Under the pieces are notes generated by a model. The model was given only the letters and a program-made list of their open reading frames with translations. It searched no databases and was not told the origin of the DNA. A DNA stretch of 64,000 nucleotides from Sitta carolinensis (lineage: Eukaryota; Chordata; Aves; Passeriformes; Sittidae): the NCBI GenBank assembly GCA_032173965.1, contig CM063284.1, positions 108,643,910 through 108,707,909 of the forward strand, read 5' to 3'. Positions 1-12,700 of the stretch are shown here, one piece after another (within the stretch, counting starts at the first letter, position 1; each line of letters begins with the position of its first letter). The position numbers and the translations under genes were made by a program.

Positions 1-3000
1 CACTCCTTCACACAACCAAAAGGGTTGATTTGGGTTCAGAAAAGTCTCGCAGTCCCATCCTCCTGCAGGATACCATCACAAAAAGATAAACAGGAATTAA
101 ATGCTGGGAGTAAACAGAGACTGAATTTTTTCTTATACTCCTCCATCTGTCAAACATCAACTCCTTAAAAGGGCCAGCACTGAGGGAGATGAGGTCTTCT
201 AAAACTGGTGATGGATATTTCCTTTCTTTGGTTTTGGCTTTGATTCCATTGCACACTGCAGGGTAAGTAAGACACCTCTGGGAGATGGCTGTTGTTTTTC
301 TGCCAATTCTCATTTCTCTTGATTTCGAAGGTGGGAATTGGAAAAGTTTTCCCCGGCTTCCATATAGTGAGGAACACCTTTTATACACACAGCATGGGGA
401 TATGAGGCCCCACAATTGCTCTGCTGAGTATCATTTGTACTCACCAGATGTACATGTGCATACATGCACATACCCACACATCCATCCTTCCCCACTACAT
501 AAGGAAAAAAAAAAAAATCACAGGAGCATAATATAAAAAATTGCAACTTTCATTTGAATTCTTTTAAACTAATTGCCCTCTTCTTTAGATAGTTTAAATT
601 CTGATTTCAGTGGGATCTGCTGACATGTTTGGTTATTTTTGTGTCCAGTCTATTTTTCTATGACTGTTTTGGAATTCTGAGCTGACATTTCTTAAATTTG
701 TGTGTTATCTGTTTTCTCAGTATCATGATAGCTACTACTTTTCTAAGTATTTTTTAGTGCAGAAATTCACTAAAGAGAATCTTCCACTTTATCCTGGGAT
801 ATGGTTGTGGATGTTCTGCATGTATAATAATCCAACCCTCTCTTTCTACCAGCTACCTCTTCCCCCCATCCCCATCTCACACTGAATTATTTTCACAGCA
901 GCTGTTCTTGATAACACTTAAAAAGTGATTATATCTCTTGTCAGTTTGGGCAAATTATTAACATCAAAGCTAGCAGCAGGATCCTTGACATTAAATTTCA
1001 AGATTTCCACTAGCAAAGAAGGACAAGCCATGGGAGAGAAGAGTGGGTGGAGGGAAATGTGTGGATTAAGGCTGGTTGGGGGGCGCTATGACTATAAAAT
1101 GAAAATTAATTGATTAGAATTTTTCAGCTTATATTGGAGGTGTTTTATTTTGTTTTTGTTTTCTGTTGTGTTTCTATTATACAAGTTGTTCCTTCAGCAA
1201 GGAGCACAGAGAGTGGGGGACACTCAATGCTTAGCCTGTGCAGAGGTGCAGAGGGGGTAGGAAAATTAATACCTATTTAAACCTTTTTTTTTCAACTTAT
1301 GCCTTAGCTGTTACAGCAAGCTAATACAGTCACCTCTTGTTTAACAACAGCTTGCTGTTATGGGTTATTCAGAAAAGAGTTTCATGACTGATTTCATAAA
1401 GCAAAAATTTATTGAATTCTAAGAGACGAACAATGAAGATAAATTAGGATGTGTCTAAATGAAATTAAAAATTATTACTTGTACAAAATTCAGAGTGTGC
1501 CTGGCTGTACCACCAAATTTGCAGTTAACGCTGTTAGAAATAAAAGGTGTGTAACTGATAAAGATGGATGTCTCACTTTCTTGGTTCCAACCTGTGCCTT
1601 TTAAAACAAATATTATAATAATTGATCCCTGGGAATGATGTGCATGTGCTAAATGACTCTTGATGTATGACACCAACTTCCTGATCTTGGCATTGACGGA
1701 TGAGCTTATTCTTCCTATAATGAAAAGTTGGTCAAAGTTTCAATTGCACCTATCACACCCCACAGACAAAGAACAATGAAAATTCATTCTACACTATTCT
1801 GCTACCACCAACCTGGCATTAGCGTAGACCCAAAAAGAGATTTAATTGAAACTCTGTGAGAGTGAAATAAGCACCATTTCATATTAAGTCCTGAATATAT
1901 TACTCAATGGCATTAAATGTGAAATACACACTTTTTATTTCCGAGCATTTGTTGTTACATTACCTCCTCTGGAATCAATTGAACCATAAGTGGGATTCAT
2001 GCAGGGTCATAAAGCACCTTGGGGAAATCCACAGGAAAATATTCTACTGCAGAAAAGAAGAATTCCTTGCTTCCTCATTCACAACTTGAGGAAAAGAAAC
2101 AAAACCTACAGTACAGTTTTTGGTAACAGGAAAAAACTACTAGGCAGGGTTTCACCCACGTTTCTCACCACAGGTTACTAATTATTTATACAGTTTTAAC
2201 ATAAACTTAGAAGATGATGTCATGTTTGTAGCAGTGGAATTTTCCCATCAGAAAAACTGGAATTTATGAAGGATTTTTTTATAGATATACCCTTTTCCTT
2301 TCCTTCAGGAAACAATATAAAAAAAAGGAAATTCAAGGATTACAACCACTCTTGAATAGAATACATACAACTGAGAAAGGATTTTTCCTAAATGACTTTA
2401 GAAAGCAACTTCTGCAAGATATTTCATGGCTATTCTAGGTATTTTCCTTTTATTTCTGATTTAATTATGGACTTATTAGATTTATAAATGTCTAATTCCT
2501 TGGGGAATTTTTGCAAATTACAAATTACAGGTATTCAAGATAACCCTTCTCAAGAGATCTGTTTGAAGAAGTGCTCTCTGCAGGCCTTCCACAGAGATGG
2601 GTGGGAATTTATGGTGGGAAGAAACTGAATGTCAGTAACCATCTCACATGGCACAGTTTTTCAGAAATAAATCTCAGTTTAGATGGAACATTATTGTCAT
2701 TATGGCTTCTGGGCAGGCATTTCCATTACAATATTTCCCCTGATCGGTAAAGGTCAATGTTAAACTCAGTAAACTAATATACAGAAATAAAAAGTGTGAA
2801 GAGGTTGTTTTCTAAGGTTAGTTTCCTCTCTACTCTTTTTTTACACATGAAATGCAAGGTGAATACATTCTGTGTGAAGGATTTCAAATGCTTGCCTGGT
2901 CTGTATGAAGTAGCAATATCTCTTCTCAGATTTTCTCTATACTGAATCTGTAATCAGGCTAAGGAGAATTACTAAGACACCTCTGGAGTTTTACTGAAGT

Positions 3001-5100
3001 TTCTCTTTGCACACACCAAGGCAAGGCCTCTTTTTCAACCTATGAATAATAATAATTTGTTGTGTTTCATTTTGCAACATGAATCAAAGTGTCAGTTCAT
3101 TTGTAATTGATGCAAAATACCCCTATAATTTTTCACGAGTATTAAATCATACAAGGCTAATTTATATATTCAGTTACACTCATAATAGTAAAAAATTTAA
3201 TACAGCTCAGAAATCACATCTTCTCCTTAGTATGGTATCAGAATTCTTCATATACAGAGAAGGTATGGAGTTTATTTTCAGAAGTTACTCACCAGACCCT
3301 AGATGTGACTACCCTTGAAAAGAGGCGCACCTTTTCAGTCAAACTATTTTTCAAAACTACTAAAAAAAAATTCTAGAAGGCATGAAATTGAGTTTGAGTT
3401 GGAGATGAGCATTTTTGTTTTTCAAGAGTACTGTTCCTTTCTGACTAATTTAATGTATTTTGCATTTTCGATGTGCTAAAATTTTCTGTTTTAAAGAATT
3501 CTTTTAGTGCCTTTATTTCTCAAAAGATAAAATATTCCATAAGTAAAAGTATATTTATTTGAAACTTCCAGACCTTGGGAAAATGGTGGGATGCACTGAA
3601 TGTTTTGTTCAGCTGCATAATGGCTATAAAGTCTATACATTTATGTCATATTTAGTAAATCTTTTTTTAGAAAAATTGGTAAACATTCACAATCTGCTAT
3701 TTTCAAATTATTTTCCAGGAAAAAAAAGTCAGCTACAAATATATTTAACACATTTTCAAGTAATTTTATTTTTAAAGTGCCTAATTTTAATCTCGGTAGT
3801 TAGTATTCAAAAAACAACACTGTAACAGATGTCAATATCCACCAAATAAGATAGGATTAGAAAGGGTTGATTTCCATAGAAGTGAAATTCACATCAGATC
3901 CTGTGTTTAAAAACAGAGGTAAAATCCAGGAGCAATCAATTTTTACAAAGACTGTGAAATCTGTCTGATGGAATCAATAATTCCAGTTGTATGGTATTTG
4001 ACATTTCTATAAAAAATTTAACCTATCTAAAGCAAAGGAAATGTCATGTATTTAAGAAATGAACCTGCTGAAATATAATTGAGACTTTCACAAAGAGTAA
4101 TATCTAATGGAAATCTGCTCTACAGTGACACAGCTTCAAAATGAGCTGAAGGAGGCATAGAATTACTCAGGTTATGCCAGTATTTATCACCTCAGGAATA
4201 TTTTAACAAAGACAAAAATCCAATAGAAATGTACATTTCACCTTTTCATACATTAAATCATCCCTTGATAGTGTTGTATTTCAGCTAGTCCTCTAACCAT
4301 GGCGTAGCAGTAAGGCATAGCTCTGTTTGGAACTCACATGGAGGATGAAGAGGCTAAATATTAGAAAACCTTTTTGGTGAGTTGGTGTTTATAGATACAG
4401 CACAAGCAGATGAAAAAATTTGCATTTTAGGCTCTGTGGTTTTATAACTATGAGCCCAGATGGTAACAAGATGCTTTATTCTTAAACCATATAGAATGTC
4501 AGGGGGCATTAATCAAAGTGGCAATATACAGGAAACAAAGAACATAATCTTCTGATAAAGAATGAATAAAACCCTGAACAAAGGCCGGCAAGAGCCCTAG
4601 CATAAGCCCTGCTTCTAAATCTAATAATAATGGGATTTAACAGCCCAAAATACCCACTCTCTCAAGCCATATAGGCTTCCTACGTGTGGACTAACATGTA
4701 GGACAACAGAGTTGTTTAGAGGCAGAAGAAAACAGAAGCGAGTGGATTAGTGTCTCCCATGCAATGAGTTTGCCCTGTGAAATACACGACTGTCTGTCCC
4801 TGCACAAGTATGTGGGGGCACATCTAGACTGACCCTGCAGCATCAATGTCAGATAGTATGCAAGTGGCTTTCAGAAGCTGAACTGGAACTTATAGGAGGA
4901 TACGACTTATGTTTGCAAAAGATCCTATATATAGATAATTTGAGATGAGGAAGTGCTTTTTTCACAACTTGAGAGGTGAAGGCCTGAAAAATCAAATTTG
5001 GAGCTAAAAACTGTAATCTTAAATGGCTTAAATGCCAAGGAATTTGAAATCAATCTTAGGATGGTGACCTAAATACAGGACTCTGACTACAGAGTTTATA
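1..5100. other. Unannotated AT-rich DNA, no gene seen
   Basis: No recognisable gene or interspersed repeat was found here. The longest open frame in the whole window, 135 codons on the minus strand at 8-415, lies here; its translation resembles no family I know, and it overlaps other open frames on both strands, so I treat it as chance. A GTAAGT donor-like site occurs near 263 without a convincing partner exon. A 10-bp perfect inverted repeat (1313-1322 with 1349-1358) is the only clear secondary-structure element noted. Confidence 0.6.
1313..1358. repeat. Inverted repeat, 10-bp arms
   Basis: ACAGCAAGCT at 1313-1322 is the exact reverse complement of AGCTTGCTGT at 1349-1358, with 26 bases between them. 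It could form a short stem-loop. A stem this short is expected now and then by chance in 64 kb, so no function is inferred. Confidence 0.5.
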
Positions 5101-5106
5101 ACAATT

Positions 5107-5154
5107 TTTATTTATATTTATTTATTTATTTATTATTTTATTTTATTTTATTTA
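5107..5154. repeat. TTTA / TTTTA simple repeat
   Basis: About 48 bases alternate between TTTA and TTTTA units. It is interrupted near its 5' end by an ATTTA variant. This is an ordinary AT-rich microsatellite. Confidence 0.9.
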
Positions 5155-5225
5155 CAATTTATAATAGCATTGCCCCATGAAGGTTATGTATACAGCCAGT
5201 TATTATGGGACAAACTGAGCCCATC

Positions 5226-5252
5226 ATGCCATGCCATTCCATGCCATGCCAT
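5226..5252. repeat. CCATG pentanucleotide repeat
   Basis: Five or so CCATG units run in tandem with one CCATT variant in the middle. It sits 70 bases after the TTTA repeat, so two unrelated simple repeats lie close together. Confidence 0.8.
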
Positions 5253-5458
5253 ATTATTTCCGCATTTCTAAGCTTTCCTCAATTCAATCATTTGTTTTAC
5301 GCTCATTCTGCCATGTTAAATGAAAGAATTAAGATGTTTGGGTCTTTTTTTTTTATGTCTGCAAGTTAGGGGAGGGAGCATATTTTTGTTTCTAGCAAGA
5401 GGGTAGTAAAAAGTCCCAAAAGTTTAGAAAATGGGTATCCTCAACATATTTTTATATG

Positions 5459-5592
5459 TACATATATATATATGTGTGTGTGTGTGTATATATATAATAT
5501 ATATATATATACACACACACACATTCTTTATATATATATGCATATATATACATATATATACAATATATTATGTGTATATATATATAAAGAAT
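5459..5592. repeat. Compound TA/TG/CA palindromic microsatellite
   Basis: Two adjacent inverted repeats can be seen. In the first, a TG run followed by TA (from 5473) is mirrored by TA followed by a CA run ending at 5523. In the second, 5523-5540 (starting ATTCTTTATA) is the reverse complement of 5575-5592 at 17 of 18 positions. The intervening 34 bases are also almost pure TA. Open frames of 71 and 97 codons across this tract, rich in Tyr, Ile and His or Cys, are products of the repeat and are not genes. Confidence 0.95.
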
Positions 5593-6640
5593 ATTTTTAA
5601 ATATAAGAAGTTCAGATGTATTGAAGTATTCAAAAAATTTATCTGAAACTTCAAATATTTTTGCTAATGTTGTCATTAGAATTATACAAACTAATTCGGT
5701 TAATAGAGGAATCACCTTAATGTGATATGGCATGCACAGACTCAAAACTTTTTAACAAAGTCTAATGAAAAAAGGTCAGGTTTTTCTTGTAACCTAGCAG
5801 CAGCTTAGAAAAAAAAAAAAACAAAAAACAACAATAGCAGTAACAAAAACTTGAGGTAAGTTCTTCTCAAATAAAACTGTCTTCCATCTCAGAAGTATCA
5901 GAATAAGAAAAGTAATGTTATTCTTGCTAGACTTTTTGGCAGCACAGAGAATAAATATGAATGATTTGGATTTTTTTTATTTTTAACTCATGAAAATAAA
6001 TATTTTTTATAATAAAAAAACTAATAATAAATAATTTTTTGTTTAAAATTAACAATAAAAAAATAATAATTGCAGAAATAAATTTTCTGCAACCCAGGAA
6101 AATACATAAAACAAAGGTTCTCTAAAATTATGAGTTAATGTCTTGCCTATTTACACAAATAACTAAAAGGGAATAGTTAGCAAAAGAACATGAAAAGTTC
6201 CTTCAGTTAAGAAATCAGTTCTGAAAAATAAGTATGATTATTGCAATACAGAAATATTTGTTCTTATTAGCTACTTGTGTTTTATGTAAACTCTCATGTT
6301 TGCAGGGACAAAAATAATTTAGATCAAATACTCAGGAACCAAGACTGATATTTTTATCACTCAGATACTTTAAACAAAGTTTTTTTCCTTTTTTAAAAAA
6401 ATTCTTCCCTCAGTTCCCATTTTTGCCTCTTCCAACCCCCTCCCCCAATCCAAATACCACAAGATCTTCTCAAAAAATGGACAGGTCAAGTCTTCCTATT
6501 ATTTGAGAACAAAGAGAGCTTTGCATTTACAGAAAGAGAAAGAAAAGAGAGTCACTTTCTGATAGCAATTCTCCTTTGTCATGTGCAGGAAGCTGTGAAA
6601 GAGGTGTGATCCACTGAGGGAACAGTCATAAGATCAAAAC
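5593..6640. other. AT-rich low-complexity spacer
   Basis: An A-rich stretch lies at 5809-5835. An A/T-only-like stretch made largely of TAATAA and T-run units lies at 5969-6072. No gene, exon or interspersed repeat was recognised. Confidence 0.6.
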
Positions 6641-6689
6641 AGTGTGCAATGGTCAAGGGTACATTATGTGGTGGATTGTCTCACAGGAC

Positions 6690-6852
6690 ACAAACTACCC
6701 ACCTACCAGTTGCTTATTTCGCAGCAGAGCGTGCCCCTGGGATTTGCCAAATCGGCGAGGCCAATGGCTGGCACCTACGAGCCACAGCATTCAGAAACTC
6801 AGTCTGCTCTGATTTACAGGGTCACCATACAGCTCACTGTCACAGAAAGGTA
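6690..6852 (+). other. Short CpG-rich, GC-rich island; candidate exon or conserved element
   Basis: Five CpG dinucleotides fall within 6720-6779 and that 60-base segment is 38/60 G+C, far above its AT-rich, CpG-depleted surroundings. Two plus-strand frames stay open across the segment (from 6644 to 6853 and from 6649 to 6870). It is bounded by an acceptor-like CTCACAG ending at about 6690 and a donor-like AAAG/GTAAAA at about 6851. The upstream pyrimidine tract is poor. I do not recognise either translation. It may be a coding exon, a conserved non-coding element, or a recent insertion; the sequence alone does not decide. Confidence 0.3.
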
Positions 6853-7308
6853 AAACTAGCCATGATTTAAAAAGCTTGAGGTATACAGGGGAAACTTCTT
6901 AGACATAATCCTCTTTTACTGGAGTATGTCCCAAGATCTAACTCATTCAGACACAAATGCAAGCCTTGATCATCACCTTTTTTGTACTTTCAGTGTCATT
7001 GATAGTGTTATCTATTTTGATCTTGTAGCTATTTTGTTCTTCAAAGATAGCAAATTAGCTGTGATCCCTGACTTAAAACTATAGCTTTTGAGAAGCACAG
7101 ACTCTCACTTAATCTCTCTACTACATGTTTTCAAGCAGCAAATTATGAATGCAAATGAACCATACAGTCAGTCCCATGGTGAATTTCCTAAAATATTCCA
7201 TCATACAACCAGTGTATACATTTCCAAAACTCTGGTTTTTGCAAGAAGATTCCTATGTACCAAAAGAGTCTGGACTATCTTGACTGACAATGTGACAATA
7301 TAGAATGG

Positions 7309-7353
<45 letters not shown>

Positions 7354-7362
7354 AGAGAGAGA
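7309..7362. repeat. A42 tract followed by GA repeat
   Basis: Forty-two consecutive A residues (7309-7350) are followed by six GA units. The sequence upstream shows no feature of a processed mRNA copy that I can recognise and no obvious target duplication, so this is called a simple repeat and not a retropseudogene tail. Confidence 0.9.
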
Positions 7363-10320
7363 AGATTTGCAGAGATCCATCACTTAGACGGTTTTATAGC
7401 TTTGGATGTGCTGACACTGAATTATAATGTAGGGTAGGTAATCCTTTCAAAATGACAGAATGTCTCACTGCCAGGAAAAAATGGCCGAATGAATATGAAG
7501 AGTCTAAGGTGATAACAGTCTCCTTAATGAATGCATGCTACCAGGTGGTGAATGTGACTTTAAAAAAATCCAGAGGATCCAGGTAAATACAGAAATTTTA
7601 CTACATCCAAAGATAGTTTGGATGTAAGATAACAGTCATTATCTCTTTGGGGCAAAATGAGGTTAAGATTTTTAGAGCCTTAAATAAGAGATAGAAGCCA
7701 TAATTCTACAGAGGAAAAAAAAAAATGTTTCTCTGACTCTCTGGTATTACATACCACATATCAAACACACAGATATAAGGGTATGAAGTTGGGAGAGAAA
7801 GCCAGTGGCAAAGTATTTAGACTAGTTAAGTTTTTACTGTGACTGAAACAAGATGCAGAAGATTTTGATGGAACAACTGTGCCAAAGGTGCTTAACACTC
7901 ACTGTGGTTTGTAGCCATGTCTCTAATGGGAGTGATAACATAGGACCAGGTACTAGCCAGATTTCATCCTGTGGAGTGCTATGGGGCTACAAACACAATT
8001 TCATTATATAATTTTTATAGGGGATAGGAAAATATAAGCTAGCATGGTTGTTCCAGCCCCATTATGGGTGTGCAGCTTGTTTTTCAGATCATTCCCTACT
8101 TCAATGCTGTCAGTTTGAACTTTGCTCTACCTTTTTCCGATGTACTGAATGTTTAATATACCCAGCTATTAAGTGGCAGATTTTAAACCTCCTTTTATGC
8201 TCTTCCCTGCACTTTCCAAGTTGATAAAAATCTCCAGGTGATTTCTCTATGCTGATCACCAATTAATTTAGGGGCATTTTCATGAAAGATATCACCAGAG
8301 TATAAAACAGTTGTCGGTAGTTGAAAATATAGAATTTTGTCAACTCATCTTCTCTTTTCTCCATGTTTGTGTCTTTTACTTGTGTGTGACTGGGGGTTGA
8401 TTGATTTCTTCTTCATTGCTGGTCATAATTATGGAGCTGCTTGCAGAAATATCTAATTATGTTTGGACGTTTTATAGTTTGCTCCAGAAAAACTTGGTGA
8501 ATGTGTCCTGATCTCCCAAAACTATTTGTTTAATAGCAGCCAACGATAAGCATGATATAATTGTCTAGATTTCAGATACCATTACCAAAAGAACACACTG
8601 GGCACTGTAGGCTTACACAATAAGTAGGATTTTTGGATAAGTTGTACGTTTTTAGAGTCTCTCAGAGGATAAAAAAAAAAAAAAAAATCCCTTGCCACAG
8701 TTATTTATAAGTTTAGTTCAAAAAGAAAGAAATCAAGGAAGTTTCTAATACTTGATTCCTTCTTTGCTAATCCCAGATCATAGACATATTGGGAAAAATA
8801 ATTACTCCTTTATAATCTATTTCCTGGAATGCAGGATTTTAACCTCAGGAAGATTGGTAAAACAAAGAATACAAATAACCCCTGAAGCCTATGAACTAAT
8901 GAACATGATGTCCTATAGAATTATGTCTCTTTCAGGTGCCTAAGAAGATATGAGTCTTATTTGAAGGTTTTGTTGTGATTCTGGCACTTATGAGTGTGCT
9001 TTGATTCTACAGGACACTACAGAGTTGTTTTTTTTTTTGTTTTTTTTTAATTCCCATCTATTTTTGTACATATTCTAGTACCATTAATCATCTTTACAGG
9101 ACATTCAGCTCATTCCAATTTTGTTGGAATTGAGAGAACAGACATGTGACACATGAATAGCCAATTATAATCATATATACTGTTTATCTAAAGGAATTTA
9201 AGCTAAAAAGAAAAAGGATTAAAAGTAATGCGGAATATTTGGCAAGGACAATGCATGAAGACTGAATGAAACTACATGCCTGTGAGTAGGAGGAAATTTG
9301 TAATACCCACACATATTTTTCTTTTGATAACTGTGTGATCAGTTTAGTCTGTACATCTGGATATGTCTTTCAGATGTTCAACCTCATTAAAAGCTTCTCT
9401 TTAAATGAAGACTTGCTCTTCCTGTTGCATTATTTTTGCAGTAATAAAATTAGAATTAGATGAGCAGCCTTCAATATTACCAGCTGCCTTTTGCCGACAA
9501 GGCATTCTCCTGTTTCCTAATTTTATTTGCAAAGGGCTCGAGTAATAGGACCCACAGAATTTCCTTGGATAGAGCATCACAAGGTCTAAATGATTACATT
9601 CTAAAGCATACTAAGAGGGACACATTTTTTCCCCTGCTGTTCTGATACAAAATAGCCCTTTATCAATTTAATAAAACTAAATTTGCCCAAGGTTTTTAGG
9701 AAGAATTCTGAGGTTATGATATCCTTTCTGTACAGTTTGTAAGAAAACAGAAATGAAGATGTCTAATTTCTATCCCTGTATTAGAAGCAATTACTGTTTA
9801 TCTTATTTCCAGAAGAAATAGAAAATATATTTTTGATTGGTAATTGTATTTTTTCCCATGCTAAATATTTTCTCAGAAAAAGATAAACTCTCAGGAAAGG
9901 AAAGTTTGGTTTTGAATGTAATGAACTTGGAACAAAATGCAACCATTATTTTTGCTATCTGGTGACTGCTGCATTGGAAGCCACGAATACTCCCATAATG
10001 CTGACTCCCAGTGTTTATGACCCAAGAATTTCCAGGAAGGTAAGAAATCATGAGAACAATTCTTCCAAAACAAAACCCCCAGATGCTCTGCTAATCTCTG
10101 TTTCACCGAGTTTTTTTGAGTTTAAGACATGGATGGGAATCACAGCCCACAGACTCCTAGAGCTGTATAACAGATCTATTTTCTATTGAAGAATAAGACA
10201 GTGGAAAACTTTGTGACCTTTGACTATGACTGAAATATCATTTCAATGTGTTCCAAATGAAGACTTAATTAGTCAGAAGTTTAGGTTTAAACTTTCTTAA
10301 AAAACACAAACCAAGACAAC
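7363..10320. other. Unannotated AT-rich DNA, no gene seen
   Basis: Contains a short perfect stem-loop at 7602-7626, an A-run near 8671-8687 and a T-rich tract near 9027-9049. Open frames are all under 85 codons and unremarkable. A donor-like AAG/GTAAGAA occurs near 10039 without a clear partner acceptor. Confidence 0.55.
7602..7626. repeat. Perfect stem-loop, 10-bp stem and 5-base loop
   Basis: TACATCCAAA (7602-7611) pairs exactly with TTTGGATGTA (7617-7626) around the loop GATAG. No U-tract or adjoining gene suggests a terminator or small RNA. It is recorded as structure only. Confidence 0.6.
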
Positions 10321-10326
10321 CCCTCT

Positions 10327-10374
10327 AAAACAAACAAACAAACAAACAAACAGACAGACAAACAAGCAAACAAA
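10327..10374. repeat. AAAC tetranucleotide repeat
   Basis: About twelve CAAA units, with CAGA variants in the middle and a CAAG variant near the end. A-rich, C-containing sequence continues loosely to about 10450. Confidence 0.9.
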
Positions 10375-10449
10375 AGTCCTCTCCCAGAAAACAAAACAAA
10401 CCCCAAATTTACAAAAACTCCAACATACAAACAAATAGAAATCCAACAA

Positions 10450-12700
10450 CGAAAACCCTCTTCTTCTTAATTAGTATATTTGAAAAGTCACTTTGAAAAA
10501 GAAATCTTGCAAAATGGAAGCTATATAACTTCTGATTAGTTCTTATAGATTCCAAGTAGTAGAACAAGTACAGAAAAAGTAGAAAATCATAAGAAACTTG
10601 AATTTAATTTTGAGATTGAAATATTGACTAAAATTGAAATAAATTTACTTCAACTACCTCTGTAGTTGTACATTCTGACCCCATAGCAAAGATACTCAAG
10701 TATTCATGATATTTACATTGTTTTGTTTTTTTTAAAAAAAAGAAATTTTTGAAAGACTGGAAATGCTTTTCTATGTTCTGTTTTGCAAAGTTAGTAAGTT
10801 TACAGAACAGCATTTCAGAAAAGTATTTTAACTTAATTATCCTTTCGAAATTCATTCTTCATAATTACTGATTCCATTTCACAAGGATATCATGATCTAC
10901 AGTGTCCAGCATCTGTTTCCTTAATAGATTCTTTTTCCTTTAATGCAGGTAAATATTCTGCTTTTCAGCTTTTTCAACTGTGTACTAAGTCACCCACTCC
11001 CTTTTGAATGTGACTCTGTCTCCCGGCCCTCACCAACACCTGTTGGTGGCTGGAGATCCACCCCAAAGATGCCATCCTTCTCAGCAAAGCTACAGTTAGG
11101 CTCTTTTGTTTTTTTCCCTTATCAGTGTGATGGAAAGACTTTAGCTCCCAAAATGTGTGGTAGGGGCATGATATCCATTAACAAAAAGAAATACGCAAGT
11201 TTGACAGAAATCCTTTTGTATGTTCTGGGCAAATATTTGCCGAAAATGGTATCATTTTATTTGTACACTGTTCTCAATTGTGTTAGGAGAGAAGCTTTAT
11301 CTGTCAATTGAACTTAAACAAGCTTATTACAAACCTTGTAATGCAGAGCCTAGTAAGACAAACACAGATTTCCCTATATCATATTAAACTGTTAATTAAA
11401 ACCCAAATATAATTGTTAGCTATGAATCCATACTGATCCTGCCGATACTGCTCAAAATATGACTTCGTTTGTGTTGATGTCTGTGCAGTTTCTCAATGCC
11501 TCTGTAACACACACACTTGCATATTCCCCAGGGGTGCCAAAGATGGCAATGACACTACCTCATTTAGGGGAGACTTTTAGGGAAACTCACAGCTCGGAGT
11601 TGAGTGTTCGCACAGCTACTAACAAACCCAGGAACAGTTTATTCTAGACACCTTTTGCTTACACTTTAGTCCATTTGTTGCATTGGTAGATTAATTTTTT
11701 TTTGTTCTTTTAAATCCCAAACCATTTGGTCCTGCAGGCTCCCTGACTTTAATATTTTTGAAAGTAATAGAATAATTTTGTCTCACCGTCTTTGACTATT
11801 TTTAGTGGAGACCATAAATTTTAAAAGACCTTTCTTAACAGAACTACAGAACTGATCTAATCAAATTATGACAACATCAGATTTATTTCAGGAATAAATG
11901 AAAGATATTACCTAGACAGATGATGTGTTACTGACAGTCTTTCCTTCTTCTTCTTTAATTCCCAAAGGAATTAATATATTATTTTCAAGATAACATAAGC
12001 TACCAAAGTTAAGTTACAGGAGAGTTCATACACTTCAAGGAAAAGATTTATATTTTTAGTTTAGCTAAAAATAATCTTTATTTGAATGAAGATCAAGACT
12101 TCAGCTCTGAGGCAAGATTTTTGCTGACTTTGGGAATATGCTGAACTTCCAGGATGTAATATTCTGCAGGTTTAGAGTGAAATCAGAAATTATTCAGTAA
12201 TCAGACAGCAAAGTCAAGAACAACAATAACTCCAAATGTTTTCAGAAAATATATCCTCTCATATAGTATCCCCCTTCTCATAACCCAATATCAAAAGATA
12301 TATTCCTGATTCAATTTAAATACTTGTAAAAAAAGCCCCTGGAAGCAATTTGTAACCACATCTCATATTCTCAGCTATTCCTTTGTGGTGCCAAACTAAT
12401 CCTTACTCTGACCAAGCAATAAATAACATGCTTTTTGTGTTCAAATTTTTTCAGGGATGTAAATCTAAAAAGAATGTGGAGCTTAAATTTCCCATTAACA
12501 GTAACTAGTCTCTATATTCAGAAACAGCTCTGCTGATGGCCAAAGGCCTTTTAATGTGTTCCCAAAGCTTGTTGGAAAGAGTTATTTAAAAGGCTCTCAA
12601 TTGCACATAATTGTGCTGAGCTAGTTTCAGTTTGTTGCCATAACTTCCTCCTAAAGACAAAAATAAACCATAAAAAACAGCTCAGAGAGTTCCCAACTGT
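10450..12700. other. Unannotated DNA, no gene seen
   Basis: The 122-codon plus-strand frame at 10943-11311 starts with a hydrophobic stretch but matches no family I know, and it begins inside a possible splice-acceptor context (TTTAATGCAG). The segment 10990-11100 is GC-richer than its neighbours. Around 12590-12620 a TTGCACATAATTGTG-type AT-rich motif resembles homeodomain and C/EBP sites. None of these is enough for a gene call. Confidence 0.45.

Noticed and set aside
8..415. 135-codon minus-strand open frame, the longest in the window
   Set aside because: Unfamiliar translation, overlapped by frames on both strands, and within the chance range for 64 kb in six frames.
5431..5745. Tyr/Ile-rich open frames of 71 and 97 codons
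   Set aside because: They are translations of the TA/TG/CA microsatellite.
7088..7350. Possible processed pseudogene ending in the A42 tract
   Set aside because: No recognisable mRNA source, no AATAAA in the right place, no target duplication; processed pseudogenes are also rare where CR1 is the main LINE.
10943..11311. 122-codon plus-strand frame with a hydrophobic start that could look like a signal peptide
   Set aside because: No family resemblance, no promoter or splice context, and AT-rich codon make-up like the surrounding DNA.
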